NCBI GenBank assembly: GCA_017556745.1
Contig: JAFYMF010000033.1
Location: 1-64,000, forward strand
Reading direction: 5' to 3'
Origin: Clostridia bacterium
Lineage (GTDB): Bacteria; Bacillota; Clostridia; Oscillospirales; CAG-272
DNA: 64,000 bases
Shown: one piece after another, positions 35,504 through 45,726 of the stretch
Position numbering within the stretch: the stretch's first letter is position 1
Layout: every line of letters begins with the position of its first letter
Position numbers and translations under genes: made by a program
The notes under the pieces: model-generated
Told to the model about the DNA's origin: nothing
Database searches by the model: none
The model's input: only the letters and a program-made list of their open reading frames with translations

Positions 35504-37696
35504 ATGATCATGAATAAACGAATTTTATCATTATTTCTCGCGTGTCTTTTTTCTATAGTTGCACTTACGGCATGCTCAGGTAACGGGGGTATCGTCGGTG
35601 AAGATACTACAGTATTGGACACGACCGCAGTTCCCGACTCAGATAAATGGCCTGAGGTAGATGGAACGGTTATTTATGTAGATGCATCTGCCAATGAAGG
35701 TGGAAACGGAAGCAAGGATGTTCCATATAAGAGCATTTCAGAGGCACAGAAAAAAATCAGGGAGATAAAGAGCGGAGAGGGACTTCCGGCAGGTGGTATT
35801 ACTGTTCTTATTGCATCAGGGGAATATGACGTAAAAGACGGTTTAGTCTTTACAGGAGAGGATTCCGGTAGTGAGAGTAGTACCATAATCTATATGTCAG
35901 CTGAAAAATACGGTGCTTCGCTCAGTGGCGGCATTAAACTGAATGCGGCTGATTTTGTATCCCTTACCGATGACGAAAAGGCTAAACTCAATGATGAAAC
36001 TGCCAAGGATGCTGTTGTTAAATTGGATCTTACAAAGTATGGAATAACCTCTGAGGATATCGGTAATATGTATTCATGCGGCAGAGCTTCAAAAGATAGT
36101 AATATAGGTTCTGCAGAGCTTTTTATTGATGAGAATAGAATGACAATTTCACGATATCCTAACGTGGGTAATCTCAAGACAGGTATAAATGACGGAGACA
36201 AGGTATTTGAGCTTGAGGACGCTTCTAAAGAAGAGGTAAGAGTTCGCACCGCTAATTGGGATCTTGATAAAGTATGGGTATCAGGGTATTTCTTCTACGG
36301 CTGGGCAGATGCCAATCTTGCTCTCGCAAAATTTGATGTAGAGAAGATGGAAATGACACTGTCAAAAAGTATTAACTACGGTATAGCTGAGGATACCAAT
36401 TTTTATTACCATAATATATTTGCAGAGACAGATATGCCCGGTGAGTATTATATAGATCGTGAAAATCTTGTACTTTACCTTTATCCTACCGAGAATTTCG
36501 ATTCTTCATCTATAGTTTTTTCTGTTTCCGATAAGGATATTATAACTGCTACAGATCTTTCTTATGTTACATTCAGTGGGTTGTCCATAAGCGCAACAAG
36601 AGCAAATGGTATAGTTGCAAGCGGCAACAATATAAAAGTTGATAACTGTAAGATATTTGGTATTCGTGCAAATGCAATGGATATTACCGGTAACGATATA
36701 AAGATTGAGAATAATGAGATCTGTCAGGTTGGTCACAGTGGAATAAAAATGACCGGCGGTGTGGCAGAAACTCTTAGTGAATCAGGTAATATTGTCTATA
36801 ATAATTATATACATCATTGGGGACAGATAGGCAGGACCTACGAGGGTGCTGTAAATCTTTACGGATGCGGTAACACTGTATCTCACAATGAGTTTCACGA
36901 TGCGCCTCATATGGCAATAAGTTGGGACGGCCCACTTAACATTATGGAATACAATAAGGTATATAATGTTTGTTTTGAGACAGATGACTGCGGTGCATTT
37001 TACGAAGGACGTAGTTTTGGTTACTATGGAAGTGAGGTCAAATATAATCTCATATACAATGTAGGTTCAGGTACTGCGGTTGCTAACGGAATATACTTTG
37101 ACGACGCGCTCTCCGGACAGACTGCATATGGTAATATTATTGTAAATACTACCGGCTTTGGTATTGTTATTGGTGGCGGTCGAGATAATGTTGTTGAAAA
37201 TAATCTGCTCATAGATTGTGGTACCAACAGTAGATCAAATCCTATCATTTATGCATCTCGTGCCAGAGAAGGTATGCTTGGTGGTAAGAAGCATTGGTTC
37301 TATAGAATCATCATTGAGATGCCGGAGGTTCTTATACAGATGCAAACCCATCAAGAGTGGCTGGACCGTTTTCCCGGATATGGAGATATTATCCCTTATT
37401 ACGAAGGATATGAGGGAGACCGTGATAATCCTATGCTTTCTCCAAATCCTGCAAATAACATTATAAGGATGAATATGTTCTATTATACAGGTGATTACAC
37501 TCAGATTATTGATATGGATTATCAGGTAATGAAAATGGGTACGGTCGAGGAAAACTACACTATTCGTGATAAGGATCTTACCCAAATCCCCGGTTATAAC
37601 TATGGTAATTATTCTCTTTCAGACAATGCAGATGCATATCAGTATGGCTTTGAAAAACTTCCGTATGACAAAATGGGACGTGTAACAGAGGAATAA
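35504..37696 (+). CDS. Parallel beta-helix lipoprotein, GH141-like (copy 3)
   Basis: A 730-residue lipoprotein, a dispersed paralogue of the genes at 12372 and 14729. GAAAGGA lies before the ATG. The lipobox is L-T-A-C-S near 24, then a D-T-T linker, then Y-V-D-A-S-A-N-E-G-G-N-G-S and E-D-S-G-S in the N-terminal module. The helix core has D-A-P-H-M-A-I-S-W-D-G, T-D-D-C-G-A-F-Y-E-G-R and Y-F-D-D-A-L-S-G. The C-terminal G-F-E-K-L-P-Y-D-K-M-G-R is shared with the other two lipoproteins. It is probably an extracellular glycan-active enzyme. It is convergent with the cytosolic beta-helix pair. Confidence 0.75.
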   Translation: MIMNKRILSLFLACLFSIVALTACSGNGGIVGEDTTVLDTTAVPDSDKWPEVDGTVIYVDASANEGGNGSKDVPYKSISEAQKKIREIKSGEGLPAGGITVLIASGEYDVKDGLVFTGEDSGSESSTIIYMSAEKYGASLSGGIKLNAADFVSLTDDEKAKLNDETAKDAVVKLDLTKYGITSEDIGNMYSCGRASKDSNIGSAELFIDENRMTISRYPNVGNLKTGINDGDKVFELEDASKEEVRVRTANWDLDKVWVSGYFFYGWADANLALAKFDVEKMEMTLSKSINYGIAEDTNFYYHNIFAETDMPGEYYIDRENLVLYLYPTENFDSSSIVFSVSDKDIITATDLSYVTFSGLSISATRANGIVASGNNIKVDNCKIFGIRANAMDITGNDIKIENNEICQVGHSGIKMTGGVAETLSESGNIVYNNYIHHWGQIGRTYEGAVNLYGCGNTVSHNEFHDAPHMAISWDGPLNIMEYNKVYNVCFETDDCGAFYEGRSFGYYGSEVKYNLIYNVGSGTAVANGIYFDDALSGQTAYGNIIVNTTGFGIVIGGGRDNVVENNLLIDCGTNSRSNPIIYASRAREGMLGGKKHWFYRIIIEMPEVLIQMQTHQEWLDRFPGYGDIIPYYEGYEGDRDNPMLSPNPANNIIRMNMFYYTGDYTQIIDMDYQVMKMGTVEENYTIRDKDLTQIPGYNYGNYSLSDNADAYQYGFEKLPYDKMGRVTEE

Positions 37697-37723
37697 AAAC
37701 CCAAAAAAGTATATAACAAAAAA

Positions 37724-37756
37724 CATCCCCCGACATAGATAAAAAGTCGGGGGATG
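37724..37756. terminator. Bidirectional terminator between beta-helix genes
   Basis: CATCCCCCGAC and GTCGGGGGATG form an 11-bp perfect stem between convergent genes. A shorter version follows the next gene copy at 40153. Confidence 0.8.
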
Positions 37757-37764
37757 AATTTATA

Positions 37765-39996
37765 TCAGGAATTAGCGCCAAACTTGAAGATTTCTTTCTT
37801 GCTGATAAACTCTGCGGGACGTGCACCCGGAGTGGGACAGTATGCTCTGACCTTATAAAGACCGTTGATGCGGTGGAGATCATACTTTCCGTTAGGTACC
37901 TGCTCGTAGAGGTCGGGGGACATAGGCATCTCAAGAGTATAGATCTCTCCTGCCTTGACAGTAGCGGTGAAGTTGTATTCGGTCAGATCGTAATTCGGTA
38001 CGTTTGAATCGAATGAGTAGCTTACAGTCTCGGTTCTGTCGCCACGGTTGATCACCTTAAATATCAGCTTATCGGGAGTTGGAATAAAGGCGGAGTAAAG
38101 ATCTGCCAGCTTTCCGCTACGGCATTTAGGGTCGGAAATACCGATCTTAGACATATCAATACCCTTAAAACCGCGACGAAGAGCAAGAGCATTGGTGACA
38201 TCAAAATCACCGATATTTGCATCTTTAAATTCGCTATACTCTATCTCACTGTTGTTATCAAGTTCAAGTTCGGCTGATATACCACCCATATTAAATATAA
38301 AATTGCTTGAATCACAGAAGATGTTGTTTGTGACTTTAGCGGAGGGATGAATATGGGGAAGACACTCTTCGGCATTGAAGAAATCAAGAATCTCCTGAAG
38401 CTCGGGATATTTTTCTACAAATTTGGGATTGACTCTGAGTCGGCGGTTAACTGCTTTGGAGAGGTCATTCATGATGTTTCTCCAAAGTATCATATCCGGC
38501 TCACCGCGAGAGTCAAGCTCTATCGCGGGGTGGCAGGAAATGAAAATGTTTTCATTTACCTTCAGTTCACGGCCGCCGCCAAGCATACAAGCTCTGGGGG
38601 TAGCGAGGAAGATGTTTCTCTCCATAATAGTACCGGAGAAGCAATCATCATTATAAACACCCATCGCACCGATACCTACACCACCAAGATGGTGTACGAA
38701 ATTCTCTCTGATAATATTACCGCGGGCGGTATAATCACGTCCTGCATAGATAGCACCGGAGTCACCGGTATCCTGAATGAGGTTATACATCTCATTATGC
38801 TCAATGAGAAGATCGTTACCCATGAAGAATATTGCAGTGTGGGGATGGTCGTGGATCAGGTTGTTTCTTGCGGTGTTACCAACGCCACAGAGGTTAAGTC
38901 CGCCTGCGTAACAAAGTGCGCTGTGAGCCATTCTGTAAATATGGTTGTCACAAGCAAGAGAATTACCGGGGATGAGGGATTGTACGTCACCACTGTCAAT
39001 AGAAATACCTGCGCCCGCGCAGTCGTGAACTGAACAACCTCTTACGACAGCATCATAAACTTTATCCAGCTCTACTGCGGTGTCGTACATGTTCTTTACT
39101 TCACAGTAGAGTATAGAGATGTTTCTACCGCCGCAAACATAAATTCCGCGTCCCATGGTGGATTCTACATTTATATTTTCAAGTGTAATGTTTTCACAGT
39201 CAACCATATGCATAGCACTGGAATTGAGAGTGGCTAATATAACATCGCTTACAGGTCCACCATCTGGAGAGACAAAGTAGATGGTTCTGTTAACCTCATC
39301 AATGTAGAAAGTACCGGGTTCATTAAGCTCCTCAAGTATGTTATAGAAGAACATTCTCTGACCGATGCGGAAATATTCGTTATCATCACCATCAAGCTTG
39401 ACTATCATCTTATCCGGATCAAGGTCGGTTACTTTGTAACGTCCTGTCATCCAGTCGTAGATCCAGAAGCCGTTAGTCCAAAGATTTTTGGGATCCTTCC
39501 AATTACGGACGTGGGGATCGTTAAACACCACACCGTCCTTTATCAGACCCTCTTTTCTGCCCCATCCATCATCGATCTCAGGCTCAACAAAATTAATGTA
39601 GTCGGTTATGGTTATGTATTTGCTTTTCTTGGGATATTGAGAAAGATGCATAACTGTGCCGTTAACAGAAAAACCTATAGGGTCTGCACAACAGATAGAC
39701 AGATCATCGGAGATACCGTTTTCTCTGAGGTCTACCATGTATATGCGATTTTTTACAGAGGGATCAAGGTGGGAGAGAATCTCTTCGTCGGTAACGAGAG
39801 AAACTTTGTCAAGTTTCTTACCGCCAACCAGACGGGCACCGTCTTCACCTACGATCTTGATGTTTTTTTTGTTTTTTATCTCCAGAGTGTTTTCCAGAGT
39901 ATATATACCCGGGAGAAGTGTTATCTCAAGCTCGCTCCCGTCCGAATCAAGAATATATTTTTCAAGCTCGGCTGTGTTTTTTACAATCACCTTCAT
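37765..39996 (-). CDS. Parallel beta-helix protein without signal peptide, GH141-like (cytosolic copy 1)
   Basis: A 743-residue protein beginning M-K-V-I-V-K-N-T-A-E-L-E-K-Y with no signal or membrane helix, so probably cytosolic. The N-terminal module differs from the lipoprotein set but shares the beta-helix core: D-H-P-H-T-A-I-F-F-M-G, D-T-G-D-S-G-A-I-Y-A-G-R-D-Y-T and Y-N-D-D-C-F-S-G carry the candidate catalytic acids. The C-terminal 100 residues look like a beta-sandwich. ATTGGAG lies upstream, inside a leader also found before the next gene copy. It may act on imported oligosaccharides. The substrate is unknown. Confidence 0.75.
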   Translation of the reverse strand: MKVIVKNTAELEKYILDSDGSELEITLLPGIYTLENTLEIKNKKNIKIVGEDGARLVGGKKLDKVSLVTDEEILSHLDPSVKNRIYMVDLRENGISDDLSICCADPIGFSVNGTVMHLSQYPKKSKYITITDYINFVEPEIDDGWGRKEGLIKDGVVFNDPHVRNWKDPKNLWTNGFWIYDWMTGRYKVTDLDPDKMIVKLDGDDNEYFRIGQRMFFYNILEELNEPGTFYIDEVNRTIYFVSPDGGPVSDVILATLNSSAMHMVDCENITLENINVESTMGRGIYVCGGRNISILYCEVKNMYDTAVELDKVYDAVVRGCSVHDCAGAGISIDSGDVQSLIPGNSLACDNHIYRMAHSALCYAGGLNLCGVGNTARNNLIHDHPHTAIFFMGNDLLIEHNEMYNLIQDTGDSGAIYAGRDYTARGNIIRENFVHHLGGVGIGAMGVYNDDCFSGTIMERNIFLATPRACMLGGGRELKVNENIFISCHPAIELDSRGEPDMILWRNIMNDLSKAVNRRLRVNPKFVEKYPELQEILDFFNAEECLPHIHPSAKVTNNIFCDSSNFIFNMGGISAELELDNNSEIEYSEFKDANIGDFDVTNALALRRGFKGIDMSKIGISDPKCRSGKLADLYSAFIPTPDKLIFKVINRGDRTETVSYSFDSNVPNYDLTEYNFTATVKAGEIYTLEMPMSPDLYEQVPNGKYDLHRINGLYKVRAYCPTPGARPAEFISKKEIFKFGANS

Positions 39997-40044
39997 TTGA
40001 TTTACTCCAATCTGCCCGAAAACACGGGACTAATAATCAAAAAT

Positions 40045-40073
40045 ATTATACTTTAGGACTATTGTTTTTTCAA
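40045..40073 (-). promoter_or_regulatory. Sigma-A promoter of cytosolic beta-helix copy 1
   Basis: Minus strand: TTGAAA (40073-40068), a 17-bp spacer, TATAAT (40050-40045). Confidence 0.8.
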
Positions 40074-40152
40074 GTCTCATGGGAAATATTTTCGTTTAAA
40101 GTTAAATTTTTTTCACATAACAAGCTATGATTTTGTCTTTTTAGTAAAAAAA

Positions 40153-40182
40153 CATCCCCGGACTCTCTAAAATCCGGGGATG
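40153..40182 (-). terminator. Terminator of cytosolic beta-helix copy 2
   Basis: CATCCCCGGA and TCCGGGGATG arms, followed on the minus strand by a U-run. Confidence 0.85.
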
Positions 40183-40190
40183 AAGTTATA

Positions 40191-42416
40191 TTAGGAATTA
40201 GCGCCAAACTTGAAAATTTCTTTTTTACTGATAAGCTCTGCGGGACGTGCACCGGGGGTGGGGCAGTATGCTCTGACCTTATAGAGACCGTTTATACGGT
40301 GGAGGTCATACTTACCGTTGGGTACCTGCTCGTAGAGATCGGGGGACATGGGAATCTCAAGGGTATAGGTTTCACCTGCTTTAACGGTAGCGGTAAAGTT
40401 GTAACCGCTGAGATTGTAGTTCGGTACATCTGAATCAAAGGAGTAACTTACTGTCTCAGCTTTATTGCCGCGATTAAGAACCTTGAATATAAGCTTGTCG
40501 GGAGTGGGAACAAATGCGGCATAGAGGTCTGCTATCTCACGGCTGCGGCAGTTAGGATCGGAAATACCGATCTTGGACATATCAATACCCTTAAAGCCGC
40601 GGCGAAGAGCGAGAGCATTAGTGACCTCAAAGTCACCGATATCTGCATTCTTGAACTCGCTATATTCAATCTCGCTGTTGTTTTCAAATTTAAGATCGGA
40701 TGAAATACCACCCATGTTAAATACGAAGTTACTTGAGTCACAGAAGATATTGTTCTTGACCACTGCCTGAGGATGAATATGGGGGAGACATTCCTCTGCA
40801 TCAAAGAAATCAAGAATTTCCTGAAGCTCAGGATACTTCTCAAGGAATTTGGGGTTAACTCTGAGTCTCTGGTTAACTGCTTTGGAGAGGTCGTTCATAA
40901 TGTTTCTCCAAAGGATCATGTCAGGCTCACCGCGAGAGTCAAGCTCTACAGCGGGATGACAGGAAATAAATATGTTTCCGTCAACTCTGAGATCGCGTCC
41001 ACCACCCAACATACAAGCTCTGGGGGTAGAGATGAAGATGTTTCTTTCCATGCGGGTACCGGAGAAACAGTCATCGTTGTAAACGCCCATTGCACCTATA
41101 CCTACACCGCCAAGATGGTGCACAAAGTTCTCTCGGATAACATTACCGCGAGTTGTATAGTCACGACCTGCATAGATAGCACCGGAGTCGCCGGTATCCT
41201 GGATTAGGTTGTACATCTCATTATGCTCGATTGTAAGATCGTTACCCATGAAGAATATTGCAGTATGGGGAAGGTCGTGGATAAGGTTGTTTCTTGCGGT
41301 GTTTGCGACTCCGCTAAGATACATACCGCCTGCATAGCAGAGCATCCAACGTGCGATTCTGTATATGTGGTTGTCACATACGAGTGAATTACCGGGGGTA
41401 AGTGACAATACGTCACCACTGTCTACACCAATACCGTCTCTTGCACAATCGTGGATAGAACATCCGCGAATAGTAACATTATAAACGTGCTCGGCTTTGA
41501 TTGCACACTCGTTTATATTCTTCAGCTCGCAGTAAAGGACAGATATGTGACTACCCTTTTCAGCAAAAATACCTTTACCCCAGCAGGACTCAAGAGTGAG
41601 CTTTTCAAAGGTAATGTTCTCTGAAGAATTGAGAACAAAGATGCCTTTTTTGAGGCGGGTAATGATGACCTCGTTTATCTCATTTTCGTCAGGAGCTACG
41701 AAGTAGATGACTCTTGCCTCTTCGTCAAAGTAAAACGCACCGGGCTCGTCAAGTTCCTCTATGATGTTATAAAAATACATTCTCTGACCGATACGGAAAT
41801 ATTTGGATGGATCGGTTCCTACCTTAACGGTCATATTTTCCGCATCAAAGCCTGTTATCTTATCACGGGAGTTCATCCAGTCGTATACCCAGAAGCCGTT
41901 TGTCCAAAGATTTTTCGGATCCTTCCAGCCCTTCACGTGCGGATCGTCAAAAATAACACCATCAGCACGGATACCTTCTTTTCTTCCCCAACCGTCATCG
42001 ATCTCCGGCTCAACGAAATTAACGTGACCTGTGATGGTTATGTATTTTGAACGCTTGGGATACTGGGAGAAGTGAAGAACAGTACCGTTTACAGACAAGC
42101 CTATAACGTCGTTACATTTATATGTATCGGAGATACCGTTTTCCTCAAGGTCAATTTTGTATATACGGTCTCTGAATGCGGCACCTACACGGGAGAGAAA
42201 TGCCTCATCAGTAACGCGATGAACTTTATCAAGAGTGGAACCGCCAACAAGACGTGTACCCTCTTCACCTACAATTTTTATATTTTTCTTTTCCTCCATG
42301 TAGAAGGGTTCATCCACAAAGTATATCTGCGGTAAGAGAGCTATCTCGAGTTCACTACCGTCAGATGCGGCAATGTACTCTCTGAGCTCGGCCGTAGTTT
42401 TAGCTGTAACCTTCAT
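40191..42416 (-). CDS. Parallel beta-helix protein without signal peptide, GH141-like (cytosolic copy 2)
   Basis: A 741-residue close paralogue of the gene at 37765-39996. The ATG at 42416 is chosen because it has ATTGGAG upstream and aligns with the paralogue start; an upstream in-frame ATG at 42515 would lie upstream of the promoter's -35. The core motifs T-G-D-S-G-A-I-Y-A-G-R-D-Y-T and Y-N-D-D-C-F-S-G are identical in both, and the last 150 residues are nearly the same. It differs mostly around residues 60-110 and 250-330. Each copy has its own promoter and terminator, so the whole transcription unit was duplicated. Confidence 0.75.
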   Translation of the reverse strand: MKVTAKTTAELREYIAASDGSELEIALLPQIYFVDEPFYMEEKKNIKIVGEEGTRLVGGSTLDKVHRVTDEAFLSRVGAAFRDRIYKIDLEENGISDTYKCNDVIGLSVNGTVLHFSQYPKRSKYITITGHVNFVEPEIDDGWGRKEGIRADGVIFDDPHVKGWKDPKNLWTNGFWVYDWMNSRDKITGFDAENMTVKVGTDPSKYFRIGQRMYFYNIIEELDEPGAFYFDEEARVIYFVAPDENEINEVIITRLKKGIFVLNSSENITFEKLTLESCWGKGIFAEKGSHISVLYCELKNINECAIKAEHVYNVTIRGCSIHDCARDGIGVDSGDVLSLTPGNSLVCDNHIYRIARWMLCYAGGMYLSGVANTARNNLIHDLPHTAIFFMGNDLTIEHNEMYNLIQDTGDSGAIYAGRDYTTRGNVIRENFVHHLGGVGIGAMGVYNDDCFSGTRMERNIFISTPRACMLGGGRDLRVDGNIFISCHPAVELDSRGEPDMILWRNIMNDLSKAVNQRLRVNPKFLEKYPELQEILDFFDAEECLPHIHPQAVVKNNIFCDSSNFVFNMGGISSDLKFENNSEIEYSEFKNADIGDFEVTNALALRRGFKGIDMSKIGISDPNCRSREIADLYAAFVPTPDKLIFKVLNRGNKAETVSYSFDSDVPNYNLSGYNFTATVKAGETYTLEIPMSPDLYEQVPNGKYDLHRINGLYKVRAYCPTPGARPAELISKKEIFKFGANS

Positions 42417-42465
42417 TTGCTTTACTCCAATCTGCCCCCAAACGAGGGCTTGTATAGTTAAAAAT

Positions 42466-42494
42466 ATTATACCTAAATAAAACGGATTTTGCAA
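42466..42494 (-). promoter_or_regulatory. Sigma-A promoter of cytosolic beta-helix copy 2
   Basis: Minus strand: TTGCAA (42494-42489), a 17-bp spacer, TATAAT (42471-42466). Confidence 0.75.
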
Positions 42495-42541
42495 GTAAAA
42501 AGGGAATATTTTCATGACTTAGGGAGTAAAGAATTTATATA

Positions 42542-42577
42542 AAAAATCGGCAGAGATCATAATCCCTGCCGATTTTT
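42542..42577 (-). terminator. Terminator of the purine operon
   Basis: AAAAATCGGCAG and CTGCCGATTTTT arms just beyond the purH stop. Confidence 0.88.
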
Positions 42578-42591
42578 GAATAATAAAATTA

Positions 42592-44136
42592 TTAGTGCTT
42601 GAAATGACGCTTGCCGGTGAATACCATTGCGATACCGTACTTGTTACAAGCATCGATGGATTCCTGGTCACGGATAGATCCGCCGGGCTGAACGATAGCG
42701 GTGATGCCTGCTGCAGCTGCGCTCTCAACACAGTCGCTGAAGGGGAAGAATGCATCGGAACCAAGAACAGATCCTTTGGATCTTTCGCCTGCGTACTTGA
42801 TAGCAATATCAAGAGCAGTAACACGGTTGGTCTGACCGGGGCCGATACCGATGGTAGCGCCATCCTTAACGAGAACGATACCGTTGGACTTGGTGTGCTT
42901 AACTGCACGCATAGCAAACTTCATATCTGCAAGCTCTTCTTCAGTGGGCTTGCGCTCGGTTACGCAGGTAACGTCTGCATCGTCATAAAGCTCAACGTTA
43001 AGCTCCTGAACGAGAAGACCGCCCGCAACCTTCTTCATATCAAGCATGTCTGCGCGGTTCTTCTGTGCAATCTCGGGGAGACGGAGGAGTCTGAGATTCT
43101 TCTTTGCGGTGAGGATCTCGAGAGCCTCGGGAGAAAACTCAGGAGCGATGATGATCTCAAGGAAGAGCTTAGCCATCTCCTCTGCAGTCTTACCGTCAAG
43201 AGGACGGTTAACTGCAACGATACCACCGAAGATAGATACGGGGTCAGACTCGTAAGCCTTCATGTATGCATCGTAAAGATTATCAGCTACACCGATACCG
43301 CAGGGGTTAGCGTGCTTAACTGCAACTGCGCAGGGCTGACAGAACTCTTTGAGAGCATCAAGTGCGCCGTTAGCATCGTTGATGTTGTTATAGGAGAGCT
43401 CCTTACCGTGAAGCTGCTCTGCAGCTGCAAGAGTACCCTCAAAACCACGGCCTACCTCACGGTAGAATGCAGCCTTCTGGTGGGGATTCTCGCCGTATCT
43501 CATGGACTGAGCCTTCTCATAGGTAAGAGTAAGTTTCTCGGGGAATATATCGGAGCCTGTCTCACGGCGGAGATAGGATGCGATAAGTGCGTCATATGCG
43601 CTGGTGTGCTCGAATACCTTATATGCAAGCTTAAGCTTAGTATCAACGGAAACACCGCCGTTTTTAAGCTCTTCAATAACTGTGTCGTAGTCAGCAGGAT
43701 CAACGATTACCGCAACGTCCTGATAGTTCTTGGATGCGGCACGAAGAAGGGTGGGACCACCGATATCAATATTTTCGATAGCCTCTTCACGGGTAACTCC
43801 ATCCTTCATGATGGTCTGCTTGAAGGGGTAGAGGTTGATAGCTACTACGTCGATGGTTTCAACGCCAAGCTTCTCAAGCTGAGCCATGTGCTCGGGATTG
43901 GAACGCATAGCAAGAACACCTGCGTGAATGTTAGGATGGAGGGTCTTTACTCTTCCGTCAAGGCACTCGGGAAAACCGGTGATGTCAGAAACACCGATAA
44001 CGGGAATACCTGCATCGGAAATAACTTTTGCGGTACCGCCGGTGGAGATGATCTCAAAACCAAGCTCGTCAAGAGCCTTGGCGAATTCTACAACACCGGT
44101 CTTATCTGTAAGACTGATTATAGCTCTCTTTGCCAT
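42592..44136 (-). CDS. purH: Bifunctional AICAR formyltransferase / IMP cyclohydrolase
   Basis: A 514-residue enzyme for the last two steps of IMP synthesis. The N-terminal MGS-like cyclohydrolase domain opens [12 protein letters not shown]; the C-terminal transformylase domain has K-H-A-N-P-C-G-I-G near 268-276 with the catalytic Lys-His. G-Q-T-N-R-V near 436 and the C-terminal G-K-R-H-F-K-H are typical. It follows purN by 33 bp and ends in a terminator. A long antisense reading frame here is an artefact of codon bias. Confidence 0.97.
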   Translation of the reverse strand: MAKRAIISLTDKTGVVEFAKALDELGFEIISTGGTAKVISDAGIPVIGVSDITGFPECLDGRVKTLHPNIHAGVLAMRSNPEHMAQLEKLGVETIDVVAINLYPFKQTIMKDGVTREEAIENIDIGGPTLLRAASKNYQDVAVIVDPADYDTVIEELKNGGVSVDTKLKLAYKVFEHTSAYDALIASYLRRETGSDIFPEKLTLTYEKAQSMRYGENPHQKAAFYREVGRGFEGTLAAAEQLHGKELSYNNINDANGALDALKEFCQPCAVAVKHANPCGIGVADNLYDAYMKAYESDPVSIFGGIVAVNRPLDGKTAEEMAKLFLEIIIAPEFSPEALEILTAKKNLRLLRLPEIAQKNRADMLDMKKVAGGLLVQELNVELYDDADVTCVTERKPTEEELADMKFAMRAVKHTKSNGIVLVKDGATIGIGPGQTNRVTALDIAIKYAGERSKGSVLGSDAFFPFSDCVESAAAAGITAIVQPGGSIRDQESIDACNKYGIAMVFTGKRHFKH

Positions 44137-44169
44137 TTTATGTATATCCTTTCGTTATTATATTCTATA

Positions 44170-44796
44170 TCAGGGGAGAATAGCGACCTTGCCATCCTCG
44201 ATCACCAACTTGTCACGGCAGAAAAGATCTACCGCACGGGGAAGAATGTGCCACTCTGCCTCTTCCATGACTCTTCTTTGGAGAATCTCAGGTGTGTCTC
44301 CATCCTTGACCTCAACAGCCTTTTGAAGAATGATGGGGCCGCCGTCACATACCTCATTTACAAAGTGTACGGTAGCACCGGTGAGCTTAACACCGCGGGA
44401 AAGTGCCGCCTCGTGAACATGGAGACCGTACATACCGACACCGCAGAATGAGGGGATGAGAGAAGGATGAACATTCATCATTCTGCCTGCGAACTCATGC
44501 ATTATCTGCTCGTCAAGTATGGTCATAAAGCCTGCGTATACAACCAGATCTGCCTCAAGCTCTTTGAGGGTTTCTATGATTGCGGCGGTATAAGATGCAA
44601 CGTCTTTGTATTCGGCTCTGGGTAAAACCCGGGTGGGAATACCTGCCTTTTTTGCTCTTTCAAGAGCGTACACACCGTCCTTGGATGCAATTACACCGCA
44701 GAAACGGCCATTATTTATTTCACCTCTTGCAGCGGCATCTATCATCGCCTGAAGATTAGTACCGCCACCCGAGACGAGAACTGCTATATTTTTCAT
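44170..44796 (-). CDS. purN: Phosphoribosylglycinamide formyltransferase
   Basis: A 208-residue folate-dependent enzyme of purine synthesis (GAR to FGAR). V-S-G-G-G-T-N-L-Q-A-M is the opening motif. The catalytic trio lies in the M-N-V-H-P-S-L-I-P-S-F and T-V-H-F-V-N-E-V-C-D-G-G segments. The gap from purC is 6 bp. Confidence 0.96.
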   Translation of the reverse strand: MKNIAVLVSGGGTNLQAMIDAAARGEINNGRFCGVIASKDGVYALERAKKAGIPTRVLPRAEYKDVASYTAAIIETLKELEADLVVYAGFMTILDEQIMHEFAGRMMNVHPSLIPSFCGVGMYGLHVHEAALSRGVKLTGATVHFVNEVCDGGPIILQKAVEVKDGDTPEILQRRVMEEAEWHILPRAVDLFCRDKLVIEDGKVAILP

Positions 44797-44802
44797 GTCT
44801 TT

Positions 44803-45666
44803 TTATTTGTCGAACTTACGTCCGGTGATCATCTCATATGCTTCTACATACTTAGCGCGGGTAGCGGCAACAACTTCTGCGGGAAGCTCGGGAGCAGGAG
44901 ATACACCTCTGTGACCGTTAGCGGTAAGCCAGTCGCGGAGGAACTGCTTGTCGTAGCTGGACTGCGAACGGCCACTCTCATACTCTGCTGCAGGCCAGAA
45001 GCGGCTGGAGTCAGGAGTGAGTACCTCGTCACCGAGAACAAGCTCGCCGTTCTCATCAAGACCGAATTCAAGCTTGGTATCAGCGATGATAATACCTCTC
45101 TTAGCCGCATACTCAGCACAGAGAGAATATACCTCGATAGTCTTATCTCTTACCTTGCTTGCAAGTTCTGTACCAAGCTCGTTTGCCATATAGTCGTAGC
45201 TTACGTTGATGTCATGACCCTCAGCTGCCTTGGTGGAAGGAGTAAAGATAGGCTCATCGAACTTGTCACTTTCCTTCATGCCTGCTCTTACCGGCATGTC
45301 ACAAACAGTACCGTTCTTCTGATAGCTTTCCCAAGCTGAACCGGATATGTAACCGCGAACGATACACTCAAAGGGAAGCATCTTCAGCTTCTTTACAAGC
45401 ATTGATCTGCCCCTAAGGTCAGCATCACCCTTGAAATCACCGGGATAAAGATCAATGTCAGAGGTGATAAGATGGTTCTTTACAGTAGACTCTGTAAGAG
45501 AGAACCAAAACTCGGAGAGAGAGTTAAGGATAACGCCTTTCTCAGGAATGAGGGTAGGCATAATAACGTCATATGCGGAGATACGATCGGTGGTGACGAT
45601 AAGGAGAGAGTCATCGGATGCTTCGTAGATGGCTCTGACTTTACCTTCGAAAAGCTTTTCGTTCAT
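44803..45666 (-). CDS. purC: Phosphoribosylaminoimidazole-succinocarboxamide synthase
   Basis: A 287-residue SAICAR synthetase joining CAIR and aspartate. Motifs: F-E-G-K-V-R-A-I-Y-E, T-D-R-I-S-A-Y-D, and D-T-K-L-E-F-G near 195-201. The start is set at ATG 45666, with AAAGGA 9 bases upstream; an in-frame GTG at 45684 would place the ribosome site inside the gene. Length is normal for this class. Confidence 0.95.
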   Translation of the reverse strand: MNEKLFEGKVRAIYEASDDSLLIVTTDRISAYDVIMPTLIPEKGVILNSLSEFWFSLTESTVKNHLITSDIDLYPGDFKGDADLRGRSMLVKKLKMLPFECIVRGYISGSAWESYQKNGTVCDMPVRAGMKESDKFDEPIFTPSTKAAEGHDINVSYDYMANELGTELASKVRDKTIEVYSLCAEYAAKRGIIIADTKLEFGLDENGELVLGDEVLTPDSSRFWPAAEYESGRSQSSYDKQFLRDWLTANGHRGVSPAPELPAEVVAATRAKYVEAYEMITGRKFDK

Positions 45667-45726
45667 TTTGTCTTGTCCTTTCACGTTTTATATATCTTGA
45701 TTAAATTATTACTTTGTAAGCTGAAC

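Noticed and set aside
42595..44451. 618-codon open frame on the plus strand opposite purH and purN
   Set aside because: It lies wholly antisense to two clear purine genes, has no ribosome site, and its translation has no recognisable domain. It arises from codon bias in the sense genes.
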